A stretch of DNA of 64,000 bases from Maratus speciosus (GCA_963932465.1 OZ010786.1:599901038-599965037), one strand, 5' to 3'; shown: positions 33,973 to 45,288, counted from the stretch's first letter. Numbers and translations: made by a program. The notes: generated by a model not told the origin, from the sequence alone.

Positions 33973-35507
33973 CACTGCTCAAAACAATTAAAGGATATTT
34001 GAAGTTTTATATAAAATAAAGATATAAACGAATTTTTTTTTTGCCGAAAATAAAAGAAGAGAATCACAAATGCAATTTTTTCTGGTTTTCAAACTGTGGA
34101 GTATGCAAATTTTGAGTTCGACGTCAAAAACGTCGCTTCAGCGGCAGCGAATGAAATTTGACTTTCAACTGGATAAAAGAGAATGAAGACAAGGATGATC
34201 GGCATTCAGTGATTGCTTTCTTTCGATGAGTACGATGTCTCAGCGAAGTCATTTGACAGATTCAGAAGCTTTGAGAATTGTTGGTAGGTTAGAAGGGGGC
34301 CAAACTCAAGCCGAAGTAGCGCAAGCCATTGGAGTGTCACAAAGTGTCATTTCCAGGATCTGGAACCGTTTTTTGGAGAGTGGATGTGCAGGCCGAAGAC
34401 CAGGGCAAGGTCGTAGACGGGCAACAACGCCCAATGAAGATCGGTATTTAGCGTTAACAGCTCGGAGACACCGAACCATGAACGCTACTCTTCTCCAACA
34501 ACACCTTCGCTCGGCTACAGGCACCACGATTTCAACTCAGACTGTCCGAAACCGGCTCCATGCTGTAGGTCTGTATGCTCGCCGACCGATGGTATATGTG
34601 TTAGATTAACATCAAGGCATCGTCGCGACCGCAGGGAGTGGGCAACCGAGCATGTCAACTGGAGGAGAAATGAATGGAGCAATATTCTGTTTTCTGACGA
34701 GTCCCGTTTTTCTGTGCATCCGGATAATGGGCGTATTTTCATCTGGAGGGACCGTGGCAGTAGGAATAATCCTGCGTTCGTGCACGAAAGTGTCAGATTT
34801 GGCGGTGGAGGAGTGTTGGTGTATGGTGGCATCTCCATTGACGGGCGCACTGACCTCTACATCATTCGAGATGGAGCTCTGACTGGTCGCCGATATAGGG
34901 ATGAGATCCTCAGATCTATTGTAGTCCCTTACGCTGCAGCAATCGGAGATAACTTCATTTTAATGGACGATAACTGCAGGCCACACATCGTGCAAACCTG
35001 GTGGAGGATTTCCTTTTCGAGGAAGGAATCGTTCGAATGGAATGGCCAGCGTGTTCTCCAGACATGAATCCAATCGAGCACGTTTGGGACGCTCTAGGAA
35101 GACGAGTTTCTGGGCGCCAACAACCCCCACAAACTCTCCAAGAACTGGAAAGAGCTCTTCTGGAAGAGTGGGACAGAATACCCCAACTCGTCATTAATAG
35201 CCTCATTGAGTCCATACCTCAAAGGTGTTCAACGTTGCTGGCCGCCCGTGGAAACCATACCCCCTACTGAAAATGATTTCTTTGAAGAAAACACCTTTTC
35301 TTATTCTTTTTTTCTCATATGCACAAATTGTGTTTTTTTCCTTTAGTACACAAATGCGCAATAAAATGCATTTTTTTCTGCCAAACATGTGTAATTTATT
35401 CTCATATAACCTACTATGTCTGTCGATCATGTATCAATCAGCTAAACAGTTTACCAGATACAAAATCCACCTAAAACTGCAATATCCTTTAATTGTTTTG
35501 AGCAGTG
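33973..35507 (+). mobile_element. Tc1-like DD34E transposon, nearly intact ends
   Basis: Terminal inverted repeats of about 36 bp begin CACTGCTCAAAACAATTAAA and differ at only a few bases between ends. TA flanks both sides (33971-33972, 35508-35509). The length of 1,535 bp is typical of Tc1 elements, and one transposase gene fills the interior. It is inserted in a family C repeat: AAAACTACAAAAAAAT before it and AATTGAGATACAGCTTTC after it are adjacent at 29805-29850. It is GC-richer than its surroundings, consistent with recent arrival. Confidence 0.93.
34226..35270 (+). pseudogene. Tc1-family transposase, inactivated by two frameshifts
   Basis: A DNA-cutting and -joining enzyme of the Tc1/mariner superfamily. 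The N-terminal part (34226-34606) has a paired-like HTH (GGQTQAEVAQAIGVSQSVIS) followed by RRPGQGRRRATTP and a second HTH (TTISTQTVRNRLH). The frame then shifts: two surplus bases near 34604 precede LTSRHRRDRREW. The second block has the first catalytic Asp in LFSDESRFS and the second in LMDDN. A second 2-base shift near 34987 precedes RANLVEDFLFEEG. The third block has SPDMNPIEHVWDALGRRV, whose Glu lies 34 residues after the Asp of DDN: DD34E. TGA stop at 35268-35270. All catalytic residues remain, but the protein cannot be made in one frame. ATG 34226 leaves about 250 bp of 5' UTR after the left repeat. Confidence 0.93.
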
Positions 35508-35915
35508 TATATGATAACTCAGAAACAAATTGAGATACAGCTTTCAAACAAATTGCATTTAAAAGTACATTTTTTTTCTCTATACGACGGTGTAAAAAGT
35601 AATATTGTGGGATGTTTAGAAGTTTAAGAATGAAATTTCATTTAAAATTGGTCCAGGATTATTAATGTTTAATCCATGGCGTACGTAATGTATGACCAGC
35701 TCCGTAGAAGTTAAAAAATTTACAGTACCGAAAAATGTAATCCATGGTGTACGTAATGTATGATCAACTCCGTGCGATTTTTTATGTCTTAAATTTTAGT
35801 CTTTGCAAAAATCATTTTCCAAATGGTCGCTGTAATTTGTTAAATTGCATTTTTTTTTTTTTTTTTTGTAATGTTGAAGACTGAAAATAACTGGAATACG
35901 AGCCAAACTTAAAAT

Positions 35916-35950
<35 letters not shown>

Positions 35951-37199
35951 GTATTTAAAAATACTTCCAGTGAAAAGTTAAAAATAAACAAACACCAGAA
36001 TAAATATGCGAATAATCTTTTAAATTATTTTCATATCCGCGCCCCCCCCCCTTTTTTTTTGGTATTAAAAGTTTCTATAATTTTTCTGGTTTTTACAATT
36101 TTTGTAACGCTTTCGATTATTTATTAAATGAGCTTTTTATTTCTATTAGCTCTGCTATATGTCACACGAAGAAGGTTTTACTTGTAAAGCTACTAAAAAA
36201 ACGTATGTAAATCTCACTGTCTTGAACATATTTAACCTAAAATATATATGAAATATCAAAAGAAGAATTTACAAACTTTATAAAATTTATAAATATTTAA
36301 TAGCATTAGAAAAGGTAATGGGTAGAAAGTAAATAGCTATGGCTCTACTGCAGGCATCGTACACAGTATATAAATTTACATGATGAGATATACACTTCAA
36401 ATTTTAAAATTAGATAATACATGGAAGACAATGAGGAGTTGAGAACTAGAGTGGGCCGTCCTCGCCAGCTGCGATTTTGAGAATAATGCTTTCGAATATT
36501 TGGAACAAATTTTTGTTAAACTCTTTTAAGCCAAATAAAATGTGGTTACATATCCTTAAAATAAATCCTGAAAACTTGAGCAGAGTGACGTATTAAAATT
36601 AATAGTACGGCAATTAAATGTTTTCATTTACACAAATTTAATCTGAAACACTTCTACTATCCAGCTACGTATTTAAAAATTAAAGGGACGTATGAGATAA
36701 AGTGGTGTAATAAAATAAATGGAACTGAAGTTGATATATATTTTTTCGCTATTTAAGTTCAGTCCAAGGGTCTAATACTTCTATTTTCAACGACCCTAAT
36801 AATTATTGGCTCTCCCATTTCAAACGAAGTGACATATTTGTATGAATGAACAGCAATTAATTATAAAAATATTCTCTGATGATGCCCGCGGGAAATGCAG
36901 GCCGAAAGTAGTAAGAATTTTTTTTTTAAATACAATGTACATTTTTAACTTGTAACATCTATTTTATTATTTTCGTCGCTTTTTAATATAAAACGGTGAG
37001 CTTTTAAAGTAAGAGATAAAACTTCTTCAGGAAGTACATAGTTGGCAGTGCCAGGGTGACTAAGTCCCTTGATCCACTTTTACACTGGTAGCTTGATATA
37101 CAAGATAAATTGGACTATATATTAAACTGGCTATATCACTTGAATGGTTTCGAAACTATTAAAATTCATTATGTAGCGATAGTGAATAGATCTCATGCA
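35508..37199. other. Interrupted family C repeat, then AT-rich sequence
   Basis: 35515-35620 continues the repeat broken by the Tc1 element. 35668-35770 has an 83-bp tandem duplication (AATCCATGG.GTACGTAATG..). T runs lie at 35850-35868 and 35922-35950, and a C9T9 run near 36041-36060. CTGATGATGCCC...CCGAAAG lies at 36870-36907. No gene was recognised. Confidence 0.4.
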
Positions 37200-37487
37200 T
37201 ACAGTAGCGCTCAAAAGTATTTTGACAACCTTATATTCTCACTTATTTTATTTAATATAAAAATGTAAAAGAAAATATATTCCCTATAATTGAGAACACT
37301 ATGACTGCAGTTATTCAAGTGTATCAAGTTTCAACTTGTTTGTTTATATTCGGCGCCACTGAGGAAATATGACTCCTTCTTAGCTCAAAAGTATTTTAAC
37401 TATTACTTTGCATTTAATTGTTGAAGGTGTCAGTAGCGCTATAGCTTCGATTAGTGTTTATATCGACTTATTGTGATTATTTTTAAA

Positions 37488-37815
37488 TGCCGAAATGTAA
37501 AAAATATTGAAATCATTCTAGAAAAGCCGCTGTAAATGCACTTAAGAAAGGTAGACTGCAAGCAGAATTAGCTCGTTCTTTTAACGGGTCTCGGAAGCTT
37601 ATTAGCACATGGAATAAAGTTTTTAATAAACAGAAATACATCGAAAATAAGCCTCAAAGTGGCAATCCGAAAAAAAAAACAACTTGCAATGTTGACTGTA
37701 TTATAAAAATGATATCTACAAGTGATTGTCGTAAGTCCGCGTAATAATAAAAAATGAATTGAAAGAAAATTACGGCATAGAAATACACGTTTCATCAGTC
37801 AAACGACGCCTAAAC
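37488..37815 (+). pseudogene. Tc1 transposase N-terminal fragment, left arm
   Basis: After an ATG at 37488 (MPKCKKY then a stop) the frame HSRKAAVNALKKGRLQAELA, then RSFNGSRKLISTWNKVFNKQ, then KYIENKPQSGNPKKK is the first helix-turn-helix and GRPR-like linker of a Tc1-type transposase. After another stop at 37741, KENYGIEIHVSSVKRRLN is the second HTH. No catalytic domain is present. Its role was binding the transposon ends; now it is a relic. Closest in style to Tc1 proteins, but not from the same element as 33973-35507. Confidence 0.75.
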
Positions 37816-37896
37816 ACATGGCAGAAGACCAGCAAAAACACGTTTGTTATCTACTAAGAATAGGAAGGCTAGAGTGGCATTTGTAAAACGGCATAA

Positions 37897-38096
37897 CCCT
37901 TTCAGGGGCAAAGCAATTCCATTGCTAAAGTGTTGAAATTAATTACTGACACCGGAATTTTGGTTAAAAAAATTTCAGTTTATCATCAGTGTGAAATATA
38001 GCTTTTTCTTATTTACAAATAAATTTGTTTTCAAATTCCGGTGTCAGTCATTAAATTCAACACTTTAGCAATGGAATTGCTTTGCCCCTGAAATGG
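37897..38096. mobile_element. TTAA-type MITE at the centre of the palindrome, copy c
   Basis: CCCTTTCAGGGGCAAAGCAA and TTGCTTTGCCCCTGAAATGG are the termini; flanks are ATAA and TTAT, diverged from TTAA. The GACACCGGAATTT core is present in both directions. Its midpoint (about 37997) coincides with the midpoint of the surrounding palindrome (about 37999). Confidence 0.65.
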
Positions 38097-38189
38097 TTAT
38101 GCCGTTTTACTAATGCGATTCTAGCCTTCCTATTCTTAGTAGATAATAAACGTGTTTTTTCTGGTCTCCTGCCATGTAAACCATAGAGG

Positions 38190-38520
38190 TTTAGGCGTCG
38201 TTTGACTGATGAAACGTGTATGTCTATGCATAATTTTCTTTCAATTCATTTTTTATTATTACAGCGGACTTACGACAATCACTTGTAGATATCATTTTTA
38301 TAATGCAGTCAACATTGCAAGTTGTTTTTTTCGGATTGCCACTTTGAGGCTTATTTTCGATGTATTTCTGTTTATTAAAAAATTTATTCCATGTAATAAC
38401 AAGTTGGCGAGACCCGTTAAAAGAACGAGCTAATTCTGCTTGCAGTCTATTTTTCTTAAGTGCGTTGACAGCGGCTTATCTAGAATCACTTCAATATTTT
38501 TTACATTTTGGCATTTTAAA
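38190..38520 (-). pseudogene. Tc1 transposase N-terminal fragment, right arm
   Basis: Inverted copy of the left-arm fragment. On the minus strand it encodes the same HTH segment (ELARSFNGSRQLV-like region near 38400-38450, KMISTSDCRKSA near 38265-38310), with small differences, for example a longer KNLFNKQ region. The differences show that the two arms have mutated independently since the inversion. Confidence 0.65.
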
Positions 38521-38799
38521 AGAATCACAATAAGTCGAAATAAACACTAGAAGCTATAGCGCCACTGACACCTTCAACAATTAAATGCAAAGTAATTGTC
38601 AAAATACTTTTGAGTTAAGGAAGAGTCATATTTCTTCGGTGGCGCCGAATGTAAACAAACAAGTTGAAACTTGATACATTTGAATAACTGCAGTCACAGT
38701 GTTCTCAATTATAGGGAATATATTTTCTTTTACATTTTTATATTAAATAAAATAAGAGAGGATATAAGGTTGTCAAAATACTTTTGAGCGCTACTGTAC

Positions 38800-39292
38800 A
38801 ATGCTTTGACACTTCAAACTCATTTTTGCACAGAAATAAGGGATAGTCAACTCTGATTCTCAAACCCTCAATTAACGATATTGGGAAAGTGAAAACAGAG
38901 AAAATGTGTCGTAATGGGGAATAATGGCTACTTAAAATTTAAAAAGATGATAAACTTAAAATGCTTCTTGTGTATTGTGTTATTCCTAAAAAAGAAATTT
39001 TAGTGTCAAAAGCCTTTCCACCAACTCTTAATAAGTAAAAAAATAAAAATAATGAAGTACAAAATATGTGAATGTTATCAATTTTAGTGCTAAATGTGAG
39101 CCTCGCTTCACGATATTTTGTAAAGATAAAAATGCAGACTGTATAATTCTTTTCTTTAACACTGAGGGAAGGAAAAGTACAACAAAACTCTTTTCGGCAC
39201 AAAGGCGAACAATAGCTTCATTGCATTTATCGAATTATGTTAAAAACCCATTTGTGACAGAAGCTTCACCGTTCACCTTTTTGATAAGTTAA
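38800..39292. other. AT-rich spacer, nothing recognised
   Basis: The short frames on both strands (for example at 39068-39292) lack splice context and protein-like composition. Confidence 0.3.
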
Positions 39293-39483
39293 CCCTTTCC
39301 GGCGCGGAGTAATTCTGTTCGTAAAATGATGAAATGACACCAGAATTTATAAACGAATTTATTAGAAAACAAAAACTTGCTTAATTACGGTACTATATAA
39401 AAGGAAAATTTTAATTAAATATTCTGGTTGCGAGTAATCTTAAAATTTGGTGTCCTTTATTGTGGACACCGCCCTCTAAAGGG
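39293..39483. mobile_element. TTAA-flanked piggyBac-like MITE, copy d
   Basis: TTAA at 39289-39292 and 39484-39487; termini CCCTTTCCGGCGCGGAG and CCGCCCTCTAAAGGG; core GACACCAGAATTTATAAACG. 191 bp, inverted relative to 3552-3742. Confidence 0.72.
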
Positions 39484-39635
39484 TTAAAAAATGTGAAATG
39501 AATAGTTATTGAATAAATTATATAACTTTGGAAATGTCTGTACAGAATTTCACACGCCTTTAATTTTCATATTTGCCGCAGTGTTGGTGGCTCATGAAAA
39601 TATTCTATCGAGTGAGAACTGCTAGGCTTTGTATC

Positions 39636-39706
39636 GTCCAGGTAGCTCAGTGGTAGAGTATTGGCGCGTAATGTCAATGACCTTGGTTCGATTCCGGGCT
39701 TGGACA
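39636..39706 (+). tRNA. tRNA-like gene or tRNA-derived pseudogene, anticodon GTA by position
   Basis: A full cloverleaf can be drawn in 71 bases. The acceptor GTCCAGG/CTTGGAC has one G-T pair; the D arm is GCTC/GAGT; the anticodon arm TTGGC-GCGTAAT-GTCAA gives GTA (Tyr) at 34-36; the T arm is CTTGG-TTCGATT-CCGGG; the discriminator is A. Box A (TAGCTCAGTGGTAGAG) and box B (GGTTCGATTCC) are intact, and TTTTT follows at 39709. Odd points: C instead of T at position 33, two T-G pairs in the T stem, and no intron, whereas nuclear tRNA-Tyr genes usually have one. It may be a decayed tRNA or a SINE head rather than a working tRNA. Confidence 0.6.
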
Positions 39707-39709
39707 CTT

Positions 39710-40026
39710 TTTCACTCTGTTGGTTTTACGCCTCTTAAGCAAGCTGAATAAAAATTCAACATTTAAAAAATTTCAAATTAATAGTTATTTTTAAGGCTCT
39801 GCTACGCTTCCACCGTGTGAATAGAGATAACTTTTTAAATAATAAGAGACATAATTTACAGAGTGAATGAGGAAGGGAGGATATGGTGATTTTATAGGTG
39901 CTTTGGTGGGGCGAGGCCAATAAAAGGTTCAGAACCATTGGCTTACATCCATCATTCTTCCTAAGAAATAAAATGAAAAAAAAATCTTGCTCGATATGCA
40001 CATCACGTGCTTCGAGGTCAAATAAC
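39710..40026. other. AT-rich spacer downstream of the tRNA-like gene
   Basis: No poly-A tail or SINE body was recognised directly after the tRNA-like segment. No gene was seen. Confidence 0.3.
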
Positions 40027-40110
40027 CAGGGTTGCGGAGTCGGACCTATTTTTGAGTAAATGAGTCGGAGTCGCTAAAAAACAATCCGACTCCGACTCTA
40101 GATTTTTTTT
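40027..40110. mobile_element. Truncated hAT-like terminus (GGAGTCGG type)
   Basis: CAGGGTTGCGGAGTCGGACC followed by AGTCGGAGTCG and CCGACTCCGACTC is a hAT MITE end of the same style as 21424. The opposite end (..CGCAACCCTG) was not found. Confidence 0.5.
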
Positions 40111-42600
40111 GTTAGACATTTTAAAGTGAAATTAAACAAATTATATGTAATTTTAAATCTATAAAATAAATTATTATTGTTATTTATGCACTATATCAGG
40201 CTACTCAAGTTAAAGATAACCGATTTACTGCGGTGTACAAAGTAGATACGGGGGTAGGCGCAGAATAAGTACAGGGTACAGAGCAGATGAAAACTGTTTT
40301 AATTCATAATTGTAGTAGGTATTTTAGATTTATTTTATAAGTACTTCCCCTCGTATTTTTGGGGGTTGCTGATTGAATCCGAGGTACAAAGGTCTGCAAG
40401 ATCCCAAGGCCCGGAAAATGAAGCCAATTTTTCAAACAGGTCGCGTAAGTAGAATTTAGCGTGTAAAAAAATCATAATTAAAAAAAAAATCTGATTTTTT
40501 TAAAATTTAAATTAGATTTTTTTTAAATCGGATTTTTATGATTCTTTTTACCAGCGTCAAAATGCTGAATAGCTACCAAGAGTTTTAGGTTTCCAAAAAA
40601 GTTAAGCCACTAATTGCTGACATAATCTATGTTTTTACACTTTAATTAATAAAATTATAATTATTAGTTACTAATTACAGAAATTATAAGAACTCCAAAT
40701 TAGTAGTTTCATTAGTTAGTATCATACAATAATGTTATATACATTAATATAACTTTATTAAATACTAGTGGTATAACATTTATTAAAATTATTAATAACT
40801 GCATTTAATATTAAATAGTTAGCACTACTTCAAATTAATAATTATTAAACAATTAACTCTCTAATTAAGAACATATTATACATTTTTAAGTTTTAATTAT
40901 AAAAATGATAATTAATAATGTAATTCATTTTAGAAAGAAAAAGGCGCAGGATACTAGTTCCAAAAAAGGTCACTATTTCATAAGGAAATATATTAGTAAT
41001 GTGTTTAGTAATGATATAAGGAAAAAATAAACAGTCAAGTGCGAGTATTACTCGCGCACAGAGGGTTCCGTAGAATAAATATATGAATTTGTAATTGTTG
41101 TTAAAAGAAGACTTTGTAAAAAACTATATACAACGTAGTGTTGGGTATAACTGTATATACTAGTACCATGGAAGTTCAAAGAGATATGGAACCTAAATAA
41201 TATCGAATATAACTATTTTGTGCAACTCATTTTTTAATATTATCCTAATCTGTTTATGATGAGCTTAATTTGGCACTGACAATAAAAGCAGTGCATACTT
41301 AAACTTCATTTGGCATTTCGTAAAACTAAATTCAGCGTAGTAATAACTTTTCTTTCTACAATGCAGCTAAAACAAAATCTTTGTTCAAAGTTTAAATTTG
41401 GCATTGTGCTAAGCGCGCTTCAAAAGGAGGTCGCAAAGTTTCAAGGACGCCTTGGTCCGTGCCGCGTTTTTCCAGATAGGTTTTTAATTAACTTTTAAAG
41501 TCACTTGAGACGTATTGAGAGATGCACTCAATGCAAACTGGTCGCGAATCCCATAGTATTTATGTGATTCATTCTAATTAAGTGGTCTCAGGACTCTTCA
41601 AAATATTTGAAAATTAAATTTTATTAGATGTTAAACTCCTATCTTTACTGAACATTTTTATATAATTGTTTCCTTGAAATTACCATTAGAACAGAAGCTA
41701 TGGCTTTTAGAATTATACCCGCGAACTAGCTGAAGCTGCGTTTTCGAAACTTTGAAGTCATTTTTCTGCAGAACAAGTTTTTGGGCATAACGCGCAGGGT
41801 ACCTCAAAAACTTCTGAATACTTTTTCATGAAATTTTCGAAACATATATTTCAAAGTTAAGTATACTAATTTCACCAACAAAAACTAAATCATGATTAGA
41901 TATAAATCCACTTTAACAGTTTTATCTGTCTGTTTTTGACGAGTTTTTATTTCATTTTTATATAATAGCTGGTTTTATCAGAATCATGTTAAGGCGGTAT
42001 TAAAAAAAAAAAAAAATACTTTTCCATGCTCAACAACTCGAAATTTTCTGGCACATTTTCAGATTCATTTGTAATAAAAAAAAATATTAAACTTGCTCAC
42101 GTGATTTTTGAAAAGATTTATAAGCGACCTGTGTTTTTATTTTTCTTTCAATTATTTAAAACTTGATTAATAAACAATTATTTTCTCTGTAGGGCAATAT
42201 TTTTCGTTTCTAACACAATCGCTTCGGGAAATTCTGTTCAAAATGCCCACTTTGACATATATTCTGCCTCTATCAAAAAATCGATCATTACTGTACAGTA
42301 CATTATATAGTTTCTCAATAAGAGAATCTACCAAATGGATGCGTTTGAGAGCAAAAATGAATTTAAAAATGTGTAAGAAAATAAGCAGTTTGGATTTGAA
42401 TACACTTTTAATAAGATGATTTTTTTCTTCAACTGCTATGTATTTTTAATTTGTTTTTGCTGTAAGAAGTGGTCCTATCAAAAACTTGTCTATATAAATG
42501 TTGAAGACAATTTTAAGAAGATACTATATGATAAATTCATGCAGATTTTATATCTTGTGAATTGACGGAGTTATGAAAATTTTTCTTCTTCAACCCCATT
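40111..42600. other. AT-rich region with a degraded MITE
   Basis: 40640-40920 is extremely AT-rich with TAATTATTA palindromes. 41990-42415 is a degraded copy of the GGGTGTATTC family (TCAACAACTCGAAATTTTCT, ATTTGAATACACTTTTAATA). The frame at 41310-41498 has no recognisable homology. No host exon was seen. Confidence 0.35.
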
Positions 42601-42603
42601 TTT

Positions 42604-43890
42604 AGGTGCGTTCGTAATTATATAAATACGTAGCACCTATAGTCGTCGTTCAGTCCGTCCGTCCGTCTGTCCGTCCGTCTGTCCGTCTGTCCGTCCGTCC
42701 GTCTGTCCGCATGTAACAGAGCAAAAACTACCCAACCGAATGGTCTGAAATTTCAAATATATGATTGTTGCAAAATTTTGTCGAGCCATTTCAAATTTTA
42801 TGAAAATCGGATGTATAGTTTAATTACAGGGACAGTCAAAAGTTTTTCTTTACATTACGGCCAATGGGAAAAATTATTGAAAGTGCATTTTAATGATATT
42901 AGAGCCTTCCGAATGATCTGAAATTTTAAAGATATAACTGTTGCAAAATTTTGTCGAGCCATTTCAAATTTTAGGAAAATCGGATGTATAGTTTAATTAC
43001 AGGGACAGTCAAAAGTTTTTCTTTACATTACGGCCAATGGGGAAAATTATTGCAAGTGCATTTTAATGATATTACAGCCTTCCGAATGATCTGAAATTTT
43101 AAAGATATAACTGTTGCAAAATTTTGTCGAGCCATTTCAAATTTTAGGAAAATCGGATGTATAGTTTAATTACAGGGACAGTCAAAAGTTTTTCTTTACA
43201 TTACGGCCAATGGGAAAAATTATTGCAAGTGCATTTTAATGATATTAGAGCCTTCCGAATGATCTGAAATTTTAAAGATATAACTGTTGCAAAATTTTGT
43301 CGAGACATTTCAAATTTTAGGAAAATCGGATGCATAGTTTAATTACAGGGACAGTCAAAAGTGTTCCGTTACATTACGGCCAATGGGAAAAATTATTGCA
43401 AGTGCATTTTAATGATATTACAGCCTTCCGAATGGTCTGAAATTTTAAAGATATAATTGTTGCAAAGTTTTGTTGAGCTATTTCAAATTATAGGAAAATC
43501 GGATGTATAGTTTAATTACAGGGACAGTCGAAAGTGTTCCGTTACATTACGGGGAATGGGAAAAATTATTGCAAGTGCATTTTAATGATATTACAGCCTT
43601 CCGAATGGTCTGAAATTTTAAAGATATAATTGTTGCAAAGTTTTGTTGAGCTATTTCAAATTTTAGGAAAATCGGATGTATAGTTTAATTACAGGGACAG
43701 TCAAAAGTGCTCCGTTACATTACGGGGAATGGGAAAAAATTATTGGAAGTGCATTTTAATGATGTATGCGCTTTATGAAGTGCAAAAAAGTATACATTCA
43801 GTACAATATGGGGTGCCAAAAATTATTATAAAACTAGTTATAGTACGAACGCACCTCATTTGCCACGTTTGACGAGCAATTTCCAACTTG
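42604..43890 (+). mobile_element. HINE/DINE-1-like element, family A, copy 4 with six tandem units
   Basis: AGGTGCGTTCGTAATTATAT start and CAATTTCCAACTTG end. It has an extended (GTCY)n tract at 42649-42710 and six tandem units of exactly 173 bp (the CCGAAT phrase at about 42735, 42908, 43081, 43254, 43427, 43600), followed by the inverted TACGAACGCACCT. Adjacent units are nearly identical, for example sharing TTAGAGCC or TTACAGCC joins, indicating recent unit amplification. Confidence 0.82.
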
Positions 43891-44340
43891 TTTGTTTTCG
43901 TTTTTAATTTTTTTTTTTTTTTTTGCGGTACGAATTGGTCCTATCAAAAACTTGTGGGTATAAAAGTTGTAGATAATATTAAGGAGATGTATAATAAAAT
44001 TAATTGGATTTGATATCTTGAGAATTGACGAAGTTAGGAATTTTTTTCTCCCAAAAACCCTATTTTTTGAGCCCTTTGAGCCCATTTTTAATTTTATCAA
44101 AAATATGTGATACATGAATTTTTGGCCCTATTTTTAGAAGTAATAAAAACTTTAAACTGATTTGATATGAACAAAAATTAAGAAGTTATGGGGTTTTTTC
44201 GGTTTTCACAAAACCCCTCCCTATTTCCATCCCCTTGGTCCGATTTTGCCCATTAACGAACTTGACCGAGATTTTATGTTCCTGGATTTTATGTATCAGT
44301 TTGAAAGAGATATGTGCAGAATTGTGGAAGTTATCGTGTC
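43891..44340. other. AT-rich spacer, nothing recognised
   Basis: It contains the phrase TGGTCCTATCAAAAACTTGT, also present at 42470 before the HINE. The HINE therefore probably inserted between or beside duplicated segments. No gene was seen. Confidence 0.4.
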
Positions 44341-44350
44341 CAGAAGAAAG

Positions 44351-44391
44351 TGATATATATATATATATAGATAGATAGATAGATAGATAAA
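44351..44391. repeat. AT dinucleotide and GATA microsatellite
   Basis: GATATATATATATATATA is followed by five AGAT units. Confidence 0.85.
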
Positions 44392-44519
44392 GTTTTTTTC
44401 TGAGGGTGGTTTTGGGTTCCAGGGGTCTTGATCGGTGTAGATCTGCAAATTGTTTTCAGAAATTCCAACATAGAAACGATCCCAATAAGTAGTATTTCAT
44501 ACGAAATCTACCTAAAATT

Positions 44520-44840
44520 ATATATTAGAAAATAGAACTTAAAAAAAAATTAAATTCCCCCGGCTACAAAATTTTATCTATTTTTTTATCTATAAATGCT
44601 CTTTACTTTTTTTTAACACTTTCGAACATAGTTGAAAAATGTTTATGAATTCGTTCTTTTTAAAAAATTAAATTCGCCCGGGCTACAAAATTTTATCTTT
44701 TTTTATTTATAAATACTCTTTACTTTTTTTAATATTTTCGAACATAGTTGGAAAATGTTTATGAATTCGGTTTGTGTGTCCGTGCTCTAATTCGGATTGC
44801 CATTCAATTGATATATTTTTTATTAAGGTTTACTATGATA
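44520..44840 (-). repeat. Duplicated family B terminal segment
   Basis: AAATTCCCCCGGCTACAAAA..TTTCGAACATAGTTGAAAAA and AAATTCGCCCGGGCTACAAA..TTTCGAACATAGTTGGAAAA are two tandem copies of about 110-120 bp. Both end in TGTTTATGAATTCG; the second continues into a short GTCY-like tract (TTTGTGTGTCCGTGCTCTAA). Confidence 0.55.
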
Positions 44841-45288
44841 TCAAAATAAAACGTGGAAGTATTTATAGTATAACTGATAAGATTTTAAATATTTTTGACC
44901 CTGTGCACTGTGGGTGGCAGAGATTTTTTCTTCCCTTTTTTTGGGGGGGGGGGGGATTTTGGTGAATTTTTTAAATCAGAAATCCACCAAAATGCTGAAG
45001 ATTCTTACCAGAAATAGAATGAAGTGGTATGATACGAATAAACGCGAAGAGCAACATAATTCGTTCAGCAACATGAATGAGAGTGCCGCCAGTACTCAAG
45101 ACATAGGAAAGATGTTCGGTTCTCGCAATTTGGCGATTTCGAACGTGCCTTTCCGCGCCAAATGGACCATTTTGTCACGCTTTGACGCAATGACTATCTG
45201 TAGGGAGAACTCTTGAGTGACTTTCAATTCAATAAAGGACAGATAATTATACAATGTTGAATTTAAGTAATAAACTAAACTCTGTGGC
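44841..45288. other. Spacer with G run
   Basis: A T/G run (TTTTTTTGGGGGGGGGGGGG) lies at 44936-44955. The open frame over 44914-45216 contains an ordinary-looking stretch (NMNESAASTQDIGKMFGSRN) but no splice context and no recognised family. A decayed transposon or host fragment is possible. Confidence 0.3.

Larger units (their letters stand above)
37202..38796. mobile_element. Palindromic Tc1-derived element (1.6-kb inverted repeat)
   Basis: The left arm from CAGTAGCGCTCAAAAGTATT and the right arm ending AATACTTTTGAGCGCTACTG are inverted copies about 690 bp long. TA flanks the element at 37200-37201 and 38797-38798. Each arm runs from the Tc1-type terminus through a 5' UTR into the transposase N-terminal region. 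The centre (37897-38096) is a TTAA-type MITE whose own inverted repeat forms the turn of the palindrome. Confidence 0.85.

Noticed and set aside
34714..35067. Separate small genes in each frame of the Tc1 element
   Set aside because: Together they form one transposase broken by two frameshifts, with the DD34E residues in order.
44914..45216. 100-codon frame with an ordinary-looking middle part
   Set aside because: It starts within a homopolymer-rich stretch, no splice sites flank it, and no protein family was recognised.
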